DNA from: an uncultured Porphyromonadaceae bacterium
GTDB taxonomy: Bacteria; Bacteroidota; Bacteroidia; Bacteroidales; Muribaculaceae
Length of the DNA: 10,983 nucleotides
Direction: 5' to 3'
Assembly: GCA_900554265.1 (NCBI GenBank)
Contig: USGZ01000024.1
Location: 1-10,983, forward strand
Shown here: one piece after another, positions 1-7,901 of the stretch
Position numbering within the stretch: the stretch's first letter is position 1
How the letters are laid out: every line of letters begins with the position of its first letter
Program-made: the position numbers and the translations under genes
The notes under the pieces: generated by a model
What the model was told of the DNA's origin: nothing
Databases searched by the model: none
Seen by the model: only the letters and a program-made list of their open reading frames with translations

Positions 1-1896
1 CTCGTCCTTGGGCTGGGCGGCGAAGTAGTCGGCGATTTTGCGCTGGGTGTCGAACTCGGGCTTGAGCTTGCGGCGTCCGTGGCCGAGGTCGTCCATGAAG
101 CGGCCGATGGCCTCCGAGGTATACGGACCGAAGAAGTCGCTCAGGAAGTAGTCCATGATGTAGGGCGAGGTCTGCAGGTCCTTGTTGATCCAGAAGTCGT
201 AGTTGTAGCGCAGTTCGTCCTCGGTGTAGGGCAGGGCGGGGTTGAAGAGGCCGAGAAGGCCGTGGAGGGCGTCCATGGGTATCTGCCAGATGCGGAAGAA
301 GCCCAGCACGTGGTCGATGCGGTAGGCGTCGAAGTATTCGGCCATCTTGCGGAAGCGCGCCTTCCACCATGCGAAGCCGTCCTTGTTCATCTCCTCCCAG
401 TTGTAGGTCGGGAGGCCCCAGTTCTGGCCCAGGACGGAGAAATCGTCCGGCGGCGCGCCGGCCTGGCAGTCCAGGTAGAAGAGTTTCGGGTTCACCCAGG
501 CGTCGGCGCTGGTGCGCGAGATGCCGATGGGAATGTCGCCCTTGAGGGCCACGCCCTTGGCGTTGGCGTAGTCGTGGACGGCACGCATCTGCTTGTCCAG
601 GTTGAACTGGATGTAGCAGTTGAGGTCCACGGCCTCGCGGTTCTCCCCGATGGCCTTTTCGAGAATCCTGGGGGAGAATTCGGCGAATTCGCCCCATTTG
701 TCGGACTCGGGCGTGCCGAAGCGGTCGCGCAGGGCGCAGAAGGCCGCGTAGGGCATGAGCCAGGATTCGTTGGCGGCGGCGAAACTGCGGTATTCGTCGG
801 AGTCGAGCACTTCCCTGCCTTTCTTCGAGAATACCTCGCGGATATACTCCATCTTGGCGTTGTTGGCGCGCTCGTAGTCGACTGTGGCCAGGGCGTTGAG
901 TTCCTTGCGAAGGTCGGCGTAGTATTTCCTGCGCTTGGGAGCGGTGATTGTTCCCAGTTCCTCCAGGCGCAGGTACATCGGGTGCAGGGCGAAGGTGCTG
1001 TTGGCGTTGTAGGGATACGAGTCGGTCCAGGTGTGGGTCATCGTCGTATCGTTGATGGGCAGCAGCTGGACGAAGGTCTGGCCGGTGGCGACGGCCCAGT
1101 CGATCAGCTTGAACAGGTCGTAGAAGTCGCCTACGCCGAAGTCGTCCTCGGACCGGAGCGAGAAAACCGGAATGGCGGTGCCGGCGCCGCGCCAGAGGGT
1201 CATCGTGTTGATGAAGCGCATGCCCGCCACAATGGTTGCGGACTCATGGCGGGGCTCGACGCCGAGAACGCGGTTGTCGCCGCCTTCCCAGGCCACGACT
1301 TCGCCGTTAGCCTTGTTGAGAACCAGGAATTTGTACTGAGTGAAGCGCGACAGACCGGCGGCCGGCACGCTGACTTTCCAGTTGGGGAAATCGCTGTCGT
1401 CCATGCGGCGCGCGCGCTTGGGGTCCCAGTTGCCCAGGGCGTCGCTGTCGCCGGCGATGGCAAGGACCTGGTCCGGAGCGAGCATCGGGGCGGCTACCTC
1501 GAAGGTCACGTCGCCGGTGCTGGGAAGAAGAGGTATGGCGCGTTTCTCGTGACGGCATATGCAGTCCACGAAGGCCGACGAGTAGAAAGGCTTGTCCATC
1601 GGCTGGTCCTGCCAGCGGTCGTAGATGTCGTACTCGTGGACGCCGGGAGCGGGCGAGAAGGTGCGCGGATGGCCCCACTCTTTCTTTACGTCGCCGTTGT
1701 CGTTGCGGACGAAATAGCTGTAGAAGAACGGGCTTTCGCCGTCCGGCAGCTCGACCGTCAGCGACCACTTGCTGCCGTTCGGTGTCAGCAGCAGGGCCTT
1801 GTCGTAGTCGCCGCCTCCGAGGGAGGAGCTGTCGGCCCGCAGATATACGGACTCTCCCCAGTTGGTGCGGTAGTCTATAGTGAATTTCAGCTTCAT
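1..1896 (-). CDS. malQ: 4-alpha-glucanotransferase (amylomaltase, GH77) with tandem CBM20, partial at left edge
   Basis: Transfers alpha-1,4-glucan chains between maltodextrins, freeing glucose, in cytosolic glycogen/maltodextrin metabolism. The frame is open from the ATG at 1896 to base 1 without a stop, giving 632 visible residues. Family members of this architecture run to nearly 900, so roughly the last quarter is missing. Residues about 1-100 and 120-215 look like two CBM20 starch-binding domains; the second has the typical ALGNWDP (153-159). The GH77 barrel starts near 235 (LWRGAGTAIPVFSLRS, then FVQLLPINDT). RIDHVLGFFRIW contains the expected nucleophile, D528. The acid/base Glu lies beyond the window. 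This two-CBM20 form is the Bacteroidetes and plant DPE2 type rather than the E. coli type. It is transcribed away from typA, behind its own promoter and insulated from the upstream tRNA by a terminator. Identification is firm; only the 3' end is unseen. Confidence 0.96.
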   Translation of the reverse strand, partial: MKLKFTIDYRTNWGESVYLRADSSSLGGGDYDKALLLTPNGSKWSLTVELPDGESPFFYSYFVRNDNGDVKKEWGHPRTFSPAPGVHEYDIYDRWQDQPMDKPFYSSAFVDCICRHEKRAIPLLPSTGDVTFEVAAPMLAPDQVLAIAGDSDALGNWDPKRARRMDDSDFPNWKVSVPAAGLSRFTQYKFLVLNKANGEVVAWEGGDNRVLGVEPRHESATIVAGMRFINTMTLWRGAGTAIPVFSLRSEDDFGVGDFYDLFKLIDWAVATGQTFVQLLPINDTTMTHTWTDSYPYNANSTFALHPMYLRLEELGTITAPKRRKYYADLRKELNALATVDYERANNAKMEYIREVFSKKGREVLDSDEYRSFAAANESWLMPYAAFCALRDRFGTPESDKWGEFAEFSPRILEKAIGENREAVDLNCYIQFNLDKQMRAVHDYANAKGVALKGDIPIGISRTSADAWVNPKLFYLDCQAGAPPDDFSVLGQNWGLPTYNWEEMNKDGFAWWKARFRKMAEYFDAYRIDHVLGFFRIWQIPMDALHGLLGLFNPALPYTEDELRYNYDFWINKDLQTSPYIMDYFLSDFFGPYTSEAIGRFMDDLGHGRRKLKPEFDTQRKIADYFAAQPKDE

Positions 1897-1955
1897 AATC
1901 AGTACTGTATGATATATCCTGTAGTTCTGGTTTTGCTTATAGGTAATTCAGCAAA

Positions 1956-1990
1956 CAAAAGTAACAAAAAACTTCCAGCCACCCCTCAAA
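1956..1990 (-). promoter_or_regulatory. Putative Bacteroidetes-type promoter of malQ
   Basis: Read on the minus strand, TACTTTTG (1963-1956) matches the TAnnTTTG -7 consensus of the Bacteroidetes housekeeping sigma factor. A TTTG lies at 1990-1987 as a possible -33 element. The 23-base spacing is longer than the usual 19-21, so the upstream half is less certain. The predicted leader before the malQ ATG is about 50-57 bases. The surrounding sequence (about 1897-2010) is AT-rich, unlike the flanking genes, as expected for a promoter region. Confidence 0.5.
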
Positions 1991-2100
1991 TTAAGATAAT
2001 TTAGTAAATGAGGGCGCGGCATCGAAAGGCGGATTCAATCCTCCGGCATGGCGTCGACGCAAGCCCGCTCAGCGAGCCCCGACCTCCACGGCGGCTCTAA

Positions 2101-2137
2101 ATAAAAAGGCGCCGGAAGGCAGATTTTCCGACGCCTT
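2101..2137 (-). terminator. Intrinsic terminator after tRNA-Gly
   Basis: On the minus strand a 12-base-pair stem (AAGGCGTCGGAA with TTCCGGCGCCTT, one G-U pair) encloses an 8-base loop. It is followed by a T-rich run, TTTTTAT. It begins 7 bases past the 3' end of tRNA-Gly, so it ends that transcript and separates it from malQ downstream on the same strand. The T-run is on one side only, so it should act in this direction only. Confidence 0.9.
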
Positions 2138-2143
2138 GAAAAG

Positions 2144-2216
2144 AGCGGTAGACGGGACTCGAACCCGCGACCCTCGGCTTGGGAAGCCAATGCTCTACCA
2201 ACTGAGCCACTACCGC
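2144..2216 (-). tRNA. tRNA-Gly, anticodon CCC
   Basis: A complete 73-base cloverleaf is seen on the minus strand. The acceptor arms are GCGGTAG and CTACCGC, and the D arm is GCTC/GAGC. The anticodon stem TTGGC/GCCGA encloses the loop TTCCCAA, and the T arm is GCGGG-TTCGAGT-CCCGT. The anticodon CCC (complement of 2181-2183) reads the glycine codon GGG. The discriminator base is U, as usual for bacterial tRNA-Gly. CCA is not encoded (TCTT follows), so it must be added after transcription. A promoter lies just upstream and an intrinsic terminator 7 bases downstream, so this looks like a single-gene unit. I saw no duplicated tRNA 3' end nearby that would mark an integrated element. Confidence 0.97.
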
Positions 2217-2234
2217 GTATGGGATTTCGCACTG

Positions 2235-2266
2235 CAAAATTAATATCTTCCGCCGAAATATGCAAG
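2235..2266 (-). promoter_or_regulatory. Promoter of tRNA-Gly
   Basis: On the minus strand TAATTTTG (2242-2235) is a perfect TAnnTTTG -7 box. CTTG (2266-2263) matches three of four bases of the -33 TTTG at the ideal 20-base spacing. The predicted start is near 2230, giving a 5' leader of about 12-15 bases to be trimmed from the tRNA. Confidence 0.7.
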
Positions 2267-2327
2267 AATCGGAACCCGATAATGCCAATTACTCCCGCGA
2301 CTCCGGTAAAGATTGAAGAAATTTTTG

Positions 2328-2335
2328 TAATTTTG
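2328..2335 (+). promoter_or_regulatory. Putative -7 promoter element of typA
   Basis: TAATTTTG matches TAnnTTTG exactly and is identical to the -7 box of the divergent tRNA-Gly promoter. It lies 25 bases before the typA ATG, predicting a leader of about 20 bases that is rich in A (GAAACAGAAGACAGCAAACA). No TTTG is visible at the usual 19-21 spacing; the nearest is a weak ATTG at 2312-2315, only 12 bases away. The element is supported by its match and position, but its upstream half is not. Confidence 0.6.
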
Positions 2336-2360
2336 CAGCCGAAACAGAAGACAGCAAACA

Positions 2361-4157
<1,797 letters not shown>

Positions 4158-4175
4158 CGCCAGAATATCGCTGTT

Positions 4176-5021
4176 TTGAAACCGTTCAGCCTCAATATCG
4201 GCGGACGACTCACCGAATACACGACTCCGGTGGTGATGGGCATCGTGAACATCACCCCGGACTCTTTTTTTGCCGGCTCGCGGACCACGGACGAGGAAGC
4301 CATCTCCGCCCGTGCCGCCGCCATGGTGGAGCAGGGCGCCGCGATGCTCGACGTAGGCGCCTACTCTTCGCGCCCCGGAGCCGCCGAGGTGCCCGTCGCA
4401 GAAGAACTCGAGCGCCTGCGCCTGGGCCTGCGGGCCGTGCGGGCCGCCGTAGGACCAGAGATTCCCGTATCTGTCGACACCTTTCGCGCCGAGGTCGCCG
4501 AGAAGGCCGTGGGGAGCTGGGGCGCCGACATTGTAAACGATATTTCCGGCGGTGCGCTGGACAGCCGCATGTTCGCCGCCGTTGCCGCACTGCGCGCGCC
4601 CTATATACTTATGCACATGCGCGGTACTCCTGTCACCATGCAGAGCCTTACGGACTACGCCGACGTGGCCGCCGATACCGTGCGCGAGCTCAGCCGCCCG
4701 CTGGCGGAGCTTGAGCGCCTCGGGGTGGCCGACGTGATTGTCGACCCCGGCTTCGGATTCGCCAAGACACTCGACCAGAACTACCGCCTTCTGGCGGCTC
4801 TGCGCAGGTTCGAGCTGCTCGGCCGGCCGGTATTGGCTGGCATGTCGCGCAAGAGCATGCTCACGCGCCTGCTCGGAATCGGCGCCGACGAGGCTCTCGG
4901 GGCCACCACCGCCGTCAACGTCCTGGCCCTGGAGCGCGGCGCCGCCATACTGCGCGTCCACGACGTCGCTCCGGCGGTCGAGGCCGTGAAAATTGTTTGC
5001 AAAGTCGAAGAATTTTCATAA
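4176..5021 (+). CDS. folP: Dihydropteroate synthase
   Basis: Condenses para-aminobenzoate with 6-hydroxymethyl-dihydropterin diphosphate to give dihydropteroate in cytosolic folate synthesis; this is the sulfonamide target. The 281 residues form one TIM barrel of normal length. Key positions are all present: N25 in VNITPDSF, the SSRPGA loop (64-69), D101 in VSVDTF, N121 in VNDISGG, D190 in VDPGFGF, K226 in MSRKS, and R260/H262 in RVHDV. The start is TTG at 4176. No ATG or GTG lies between the typA stop and the conserved core, and the next in-frame Met (21) would cut off the first strand. It shares typA's frame 18 bases downstream and is probably co-transcribed. Its last 26 bases also carry the promoter of cdaA, with the -7 box over the stop codon. 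Confidence 0.97.
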   Translation: MKPFSLNIGGRLTEYTTPVVMGIVNITPDSFFAGSRTTDEEAISARAAAMVEQGAAMLDVGAYSSRPGAAEVPVAEELERLRLGLRAVRAAVGPEIPVSVDTFRAEVAEKAVGSWGADIVNDISGGALDSRMFAAVAALRAPYILMHMRGTPVTMQSLTDYADVAADTVRELSRPLAELERLGVADVIVDPGFGFAKTLDQNYRLLAALRRFELLGRPVLAGMSRKSMLTRLLGIGADEALGATTAVNVLALERGAAILRVHDVAPAVEAVKIVCKVEEFS

Positions 5022-5026
5022 CTTTG
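4996..5026 (+). promoter_or_regulatory. Internal promoter for cdaA within the end of folP
   Basis: TTTG (4996-4999) and TAACTTTG (5019-5026) form a full-consensus Bacteroidetes promoter with the ideal 19-base spacing. It is the best-matching promoter in the window. The TAA of the -7 box is the folP stop codon. The predicted start at about 5030-5033 lies at or just before the cdaA ATG (5034), implying a leaderless or nearly leaderless mRNA. It would let cdaA and the genes behind it be expressed independently of typA-folP. Confidence 0.75.
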
Positions 5027-5033
5027 CGAAGAT

Positions 5034-5816
5034 ATGTTCAGCATCGGCATCAAAGACATAATCGACATTTTCCTTTTCGCGGTCCTGCTCTACTACATCT
5101 ACAGGCTGATGAAGGAATCCGGCACCATCAATATCTTCTACGGGGTGCTGGCGTTCATCGTGGTCTGGGTCCTGGCGTCGGAAATCTTCGACATGCGCCT
5201 CATCGGCACGATACTGGACAAATTCATGGCCATAGGCCTGATAATCCTGGTGATACTCTTTCAGGACCCAATCAAGCGCTTTCTGGTCGAGCTGGGCTCG
5301 CACCGGCGCTGGCAGTTCCTGCGCCGCATCTTCAAGCACCATTCCGACGAGATGGACGCCGAGGCCCTGCGGTGGGTCATGCCGGTGGTCTACGCCTGCA
5401 TGAGCATGAGCAAGAGCAAGACCGGCGCCCTGATAGTGATAGAGCGCGGCATCTCGCTGGAAAACTACGCCAAGAGCGGCGACATCATCGACGCCGACGT
5501 CAATACACGCCTGATAGAGAACATCTTCTTCAAGAACTCGCCTCTCCACGACGGCGCCATGATCATAGCCCACGGACGTATCGAAGCCGCAGGGTGCATC
5601 CTGCCGGTGAGTCACGACAGCGACGTTCCGCGCTCGCTCGGGCTGCGCCACCGCTCGGCCCTCGGCATAGCGCAGGCGACGGATGCCGTGGCCGTTGTGG
5701 TCAGTGAGGAGACCGGCAATATCTCGATAGCCTACCGCGGTAAGCTGAGCACCCGCGTGAGCAGCACAGAGCTCGAGCACCGCCTCAACGCCATCGCCAT
5801 AACCACCGTGAAATAA
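5034..5816 (+). CDS. cdaA: Diadenylate cyclase (c-di-AMP synthase), CdaA type
   Basis: Makes the second messenger cyclic di-AMP from two ATP at the inner face of the cytoplasmic membrane; c-di-AMP governs potassium/osmotic and cell-wall homeostasis in other bacteria. The 260 residues show three N-terminal hydrophobic helices (about 11-25, 37-54, 60-78), then a DAC domain. That domain has both signature motifs: DGA at 173-175 (SPLHDGAMII) and RHR at 205-207 (LGLRHRSALG). ISIAYRGKLS near the end also fits. The ATG at 5034 is needed to keep the first membrane helix. A CdaR regulator and glmM, its partners in Firmicutes, are not in the window. folP lies 12 bases upstream, an arrangement I recall as common in Bacteroidetes. 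It is also called dacA. Confidence 0.97.
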   Translation: MFSIGIKDIIDIFLFAVLLYYIYRLMKESGTINIFYGVLAFIVVWVLASEIFDMRLIGTILDKFMAIGLIILVILFQDPIKRFLVELGSHRRWQFLRRIFKHHSDEMDAEALRWVMPVVYACMSMSKSKTGALIVIERGISLENYAKSGDIIDADVNTRLIENIFFKNSPLHDGAMIIAHGRIEAAGCILPVSHDSDVPRSLGLRHRSALGIAQATDAVAVVVSEETGNISIAYRGKLSTRVSSTELEHRLNAIAITTVK

Positions 5817-5833
5817 TTTTTCTGAAACAAGCA

Positions 5834-6424
5834 ATGCTGACATATACCAACCACCTCAAACCCCTGATATTACCCGAGTACGGCCGCAATATCCAGAACA
5901 TGGTCGACAGGGCCGTGGAAATCGAGGACCGCGACGAGCGCACCCGCTGCGCCGAGACTATCGTCGATACCATGCTCACGCTCTTTCCCCCGACGGGCGA
6001 CCGCCAGGAATACATTCGCAAGCTCTGGGACCATGTGCTCATCATGAGCGACTTCCGCCTGGACGTCGACCTGCCTTTCGAGCCGGTCAATCCGGCGGTG
6101 TTCGAGGACCGTCCCGACCCACTGCCGCTGCCCGAACCCTCGGACCTGCGCCACCACATCTATGGCAAGTACATCGGCCACCTCATCGACATCGCAGCTT
6201 CGATGCCCGAGGGCGAGGAGCGCGACGCCCTGGTAATGCTCACGGCCACGCAGATGAAGAAGGTACTGCTTGAGGAAAACCGCGACAATGTCGACGACCG
6301 CACCGTCTTCGAGGACCTTTACTACATGAGCCACGGCAACATCCGCCTCGATACCGCCGACACCACGCTGCCCGAATTCCGCCAGGCCCCGACGCCCTCC
6401 GGCAAAAAGAAGAAAAAGAAATGA
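5834..6424 (+). CDS. DUF4290 family protein, function unknown
   Basis: This is a 196-residue soluble protein with no signal peptide or membrane helix. I recognise it as DUF4290, a family found in Bacteroidetes with no established function, from the opening LILPEYGRNIQNMV and the core LWDHVLIMSDFRLDVDLPF followed by YGKYIGHLI. It is mainly helical and acidic up to about residue 180. It then has a proline-containing linker and ends in six consecutive lysines. It starts 17 bases after cdaA, with an A-containing leader (GAAACAAGCA). Its stop overlaps the rimM start (ATGA), so the two are probably translationally coupled. In Bacteroides I recall murA between this family and rimM; it is absent here. 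Coupling to rimM hints at a ribosome or envelope link, but that is only a guess. Confidence 0.9.
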   Translation: MLTYTNHLKPLILPEYGRNIQNMVDRAVEIEDRDERTRCAETIVDTMLTLFPPTGDRQEYIRKLWDHVLIMSDFRLDVDLPFEPVNPAVFEDRPDPLPLPEPSDLRHHIYGKYIGHLIDIAASMPEGEERDALVMLTATQMKKVLLEENRDNVDDRTVFEDLYYMSHGNIRLDTADTTLPEFRQAPTPSGKKKKKK

Positions 6425-6951
6425 TTGCCGCCCGGGAGCTACGCGCCGTAGGCAGCGTCGTCAAGACCCACGGCATCCACGGCGAGCTGAACGTCGTTCT
6501 GGAGGACCAGGACGTGGACCTGAGTGCCGTGCCGTGCGTGTTTTTCGACATGGACGGCCTGAAAGTTCCCTTCTTCGTGGATAGCTGCCGCAGCCGCGGG
6601 CCCGAATCCGTGTTGCTGACGCTCGACGGCGTCGACGGCGACAGTTCCGCCGCCCGCTTCGCCGGGAAGACCCTCTACGTGCGCCGCCAGGACCTGTCCG
6701 CGGACGTCGCCGGCGACGATGCCGAGGGCTTCTACCTTGAGGACCTGACCGGATTCGCAGTCATTGGCGACGGTCGCCGGATAGGCGTAGTCGAGGACTT
6801 CGACGACAGCACCGCCAACGTGCTCATGCTCGTCCGCGACCCCTCCGGCAAGCTCCTCCACATCCCGGCGGCGGATGAATTCTTCCTCGGCGTGGACCCT
6901 GACGCGAAGACAATCACCATGAATCTGCCCGAGGGCTTGCTCGATATCTGA
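6421..6951 (+). CDS. rimM: Ribosome maturation factor RimM
   Basis: RimM binds ribosomal protein S19 in immature 30S subunits and helps 16S rRNA processing and assembly of the head domain. The 176 residues match the family. The N-terminal RimM domain opens with VGSVVKTHGIHGELNV (10-25). The C-terminal PRC-barrel begins near residue 103 with GFYLEDLTGFAVI. It continues through LLHIPAADEFFLGVDPDAKT and ends in the classic LPEGLLDI. The ATG overlaps the preceding TGA, and the A-rich lysine codons of the upstream gene form its initiation region. Neither trmD nor rpsP, its neighbours in many bacteria, is present. Confidence 0.96.
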   Translation: MIAARELRAVGSVVKTHGIHGELNVVLEDQDVDLSAVPCVFFDMDGLKVPFFVDSCRSRGPESVLLTLDGVDGDSSAARFAGKTLYVRRQDLSADVAGDDAEGFYLEDLTGFAVIGDGRRIGVVEDFDDSTANVLMLVRDPSGKLLHIPAADEFFLGVDPDAKTITMNLPEGLLDI

Positions 6952-6976
6952 CTTAACTCTCCCAAATACATAATCA

Positions 6977-7279
6977 ATGCAAGAATTTGACGAAACCAAG
7001 GCCGTCGGGCTGATGCTCGAAGCCATCGGAGCCGACAAGGCCGACGAGAACCTGCGCGACAGCGCCTGCGAGGTGCTCGACCTCATATACGACTACTACG
7101 AAAGCCACGGCGAGCTCAACATGAGCGACCTCGACGAGGACGGCGACGACGACCCCGCCGCCATCGCCGCATACGTAGGCAAGCATCTGGCCAAGAACGG
7201 CCCCGAGTGCGGCTTTACGCCAGACCAGCTGGTGAAAATGGTTGTAAGCGAGATAGACTACGAGGACTCCCTGATATGA
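6977..7279 (+). CDS. Small acidic conserved-type protein, function unknown
   Basis: This is a 100-residue, strongly acidic soluble protein with no signal peptide or membrane segment and no motif I can tie to a function. It looks like two helical parts (about 6-45 and 58-95) joined by an acidic linker (DLDEDGDDDPAA). It ends in EIDYEDSLI. It resembles small acidic proteins I recall from Bacteroides with a DLIxDYYExxG core and a YEDS ending; this is from memory and unverified. It is likely real. Its codon use matches its neighbours, it starts 25 bases after rimM behind an A-rich leader, and its stop overlaps the start of the next gene (ATATGA). It is a candidate partner of the OmpA-like protein or RimM by position only. 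Confidence 0.8.
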   Translation: MQEFDETKAVGLMLEAIGADKADENLRDSACEVLDLIYDYYESHGELNMSDLDEDGDDDPAAIAAYVGKHLAKNGPECGFTPDQLVKMVVSEIDYEDSLI

Positions 7280-7872
7280 CCGCGCGGCGCATACTTCTCT
7301 CCATATTCGCCTTCGCGACGATGCTTTCGGCCCTCGCCGTAGATTTCGACCCCCTGAACGCAAGCATCGAGGAAAATATCCGACATCCCGCTGTGCCAAA
7401 CAAGGCCGTGCATGGCGTGGTATCGAACATCAGCACACTTGTCCGCACTCTCCGCGGCGCCGGCTACTCAGTCCAGGCCGTGCGCGACGGGCAGGTGGCC
7501 GTGGTCACCGTCCCTGCCGTAAAGCTTTTCGGCGCCGGGAAGACAGAGCTGCGCGCCGACGCCGCCGAAATCCTCCGCCCTCTGGCACCCTATATCCGCC
7601 GGACGGACAACTACAAGGTAATCATCGCCGTACATAGCGACGATACAGGCGACGAACTCTACAACGACCGTCTGACCGCCGACCGCGCCAACGCCATCGA
7701 CGACTACTATTACACCCTCGACGGCGACCGTGAGACCGGAATCATACCTTACGGCCTGGGCTTCGACGAGCCCGTAGCCGCCAACAACTCCATTGCCGGC
7801 CGCGCCCGCAACCGCCGCGTCGAAATCTACTTCGTGCCCACGCAGACGCTCATCGACAAGGCGCGCCGCTGA
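7276..7872 (+). CDS. Exported OmpA-like (peptidoglycan-associated) domain protein
   Basis: This is a 198-residue protein with a signal peptide of about 21-22 residues (MTARRILLSIFAFATMLSAL). It has no lipobox cysteine, so it is probably periplasmic rather than a lipoprotein. Residues 24-75 are unassigned. Residues about 80-187 are an OmpA C-terminal domain: LFGAGKTELRADAAEIL, then VHSDDTGDELYNDRLTADRANAI, and GRARNRRVEIYF at the end. The Asp of SDD and R137 of LTADRA sit where OmpA-type domains grip diaminopimelate in peptidoglycan. No beta-barrel is present, so the likely role is cell-wall attachment or organisation. I chose the ATG at 7276 over the in-frame ATG at 7207. It directly yields the signal peptide and overlaps the previous stop by the usual four bases. 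Confidence 0.88.
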   Translation: MTARRILLSIFAFATMLSALAVDFDPLNASIEENIRHPAVPNKAVHGVVSNISTLVRTLRGAGYSVQAVRDGQVAVVTVPAVKLFGAGKTELRADAAEILRPLAPYIRRTDNYKVIIAVHSDDTGDELYNDRLTADRANAIDDYYYTLDGDRETGIIPYGLGFDEPVAANNSIAGRARNRRVEIYFVPTQTLIDKARR

Positions 7873-7901
7873 TTCATCCCCCTCCCTAAGCCATCATCAC
7901 A

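Noticed and set aside
79..2004. A 641-codon open frame on the plus strand opposite malQ
   Set aside because: It is the antisense shadow of malQ. Its translation is Val/Gly/Ala-rich with no domain, while the minus strand reads a clear GH77 enzyme with CBM20 domains. GC-rich third positions keep the opposite strand open.
2101..2216. An integration site at the 3' end of tRNA-Gly
   Set aside because: No duplicated tRNA 3' end, integrase or phage gene is visible; an intact terminator follows the tRNA directly.
7207..7275. A 23-residue N-terminal extension of the OmpA-like protein from ATG 7207
   Set aside because: It would bury the signal peptide inside the protein and overlap the preceding gene by 73 bases. 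ATG 7276 gives a clean signal peptide and a 4-base overlap.
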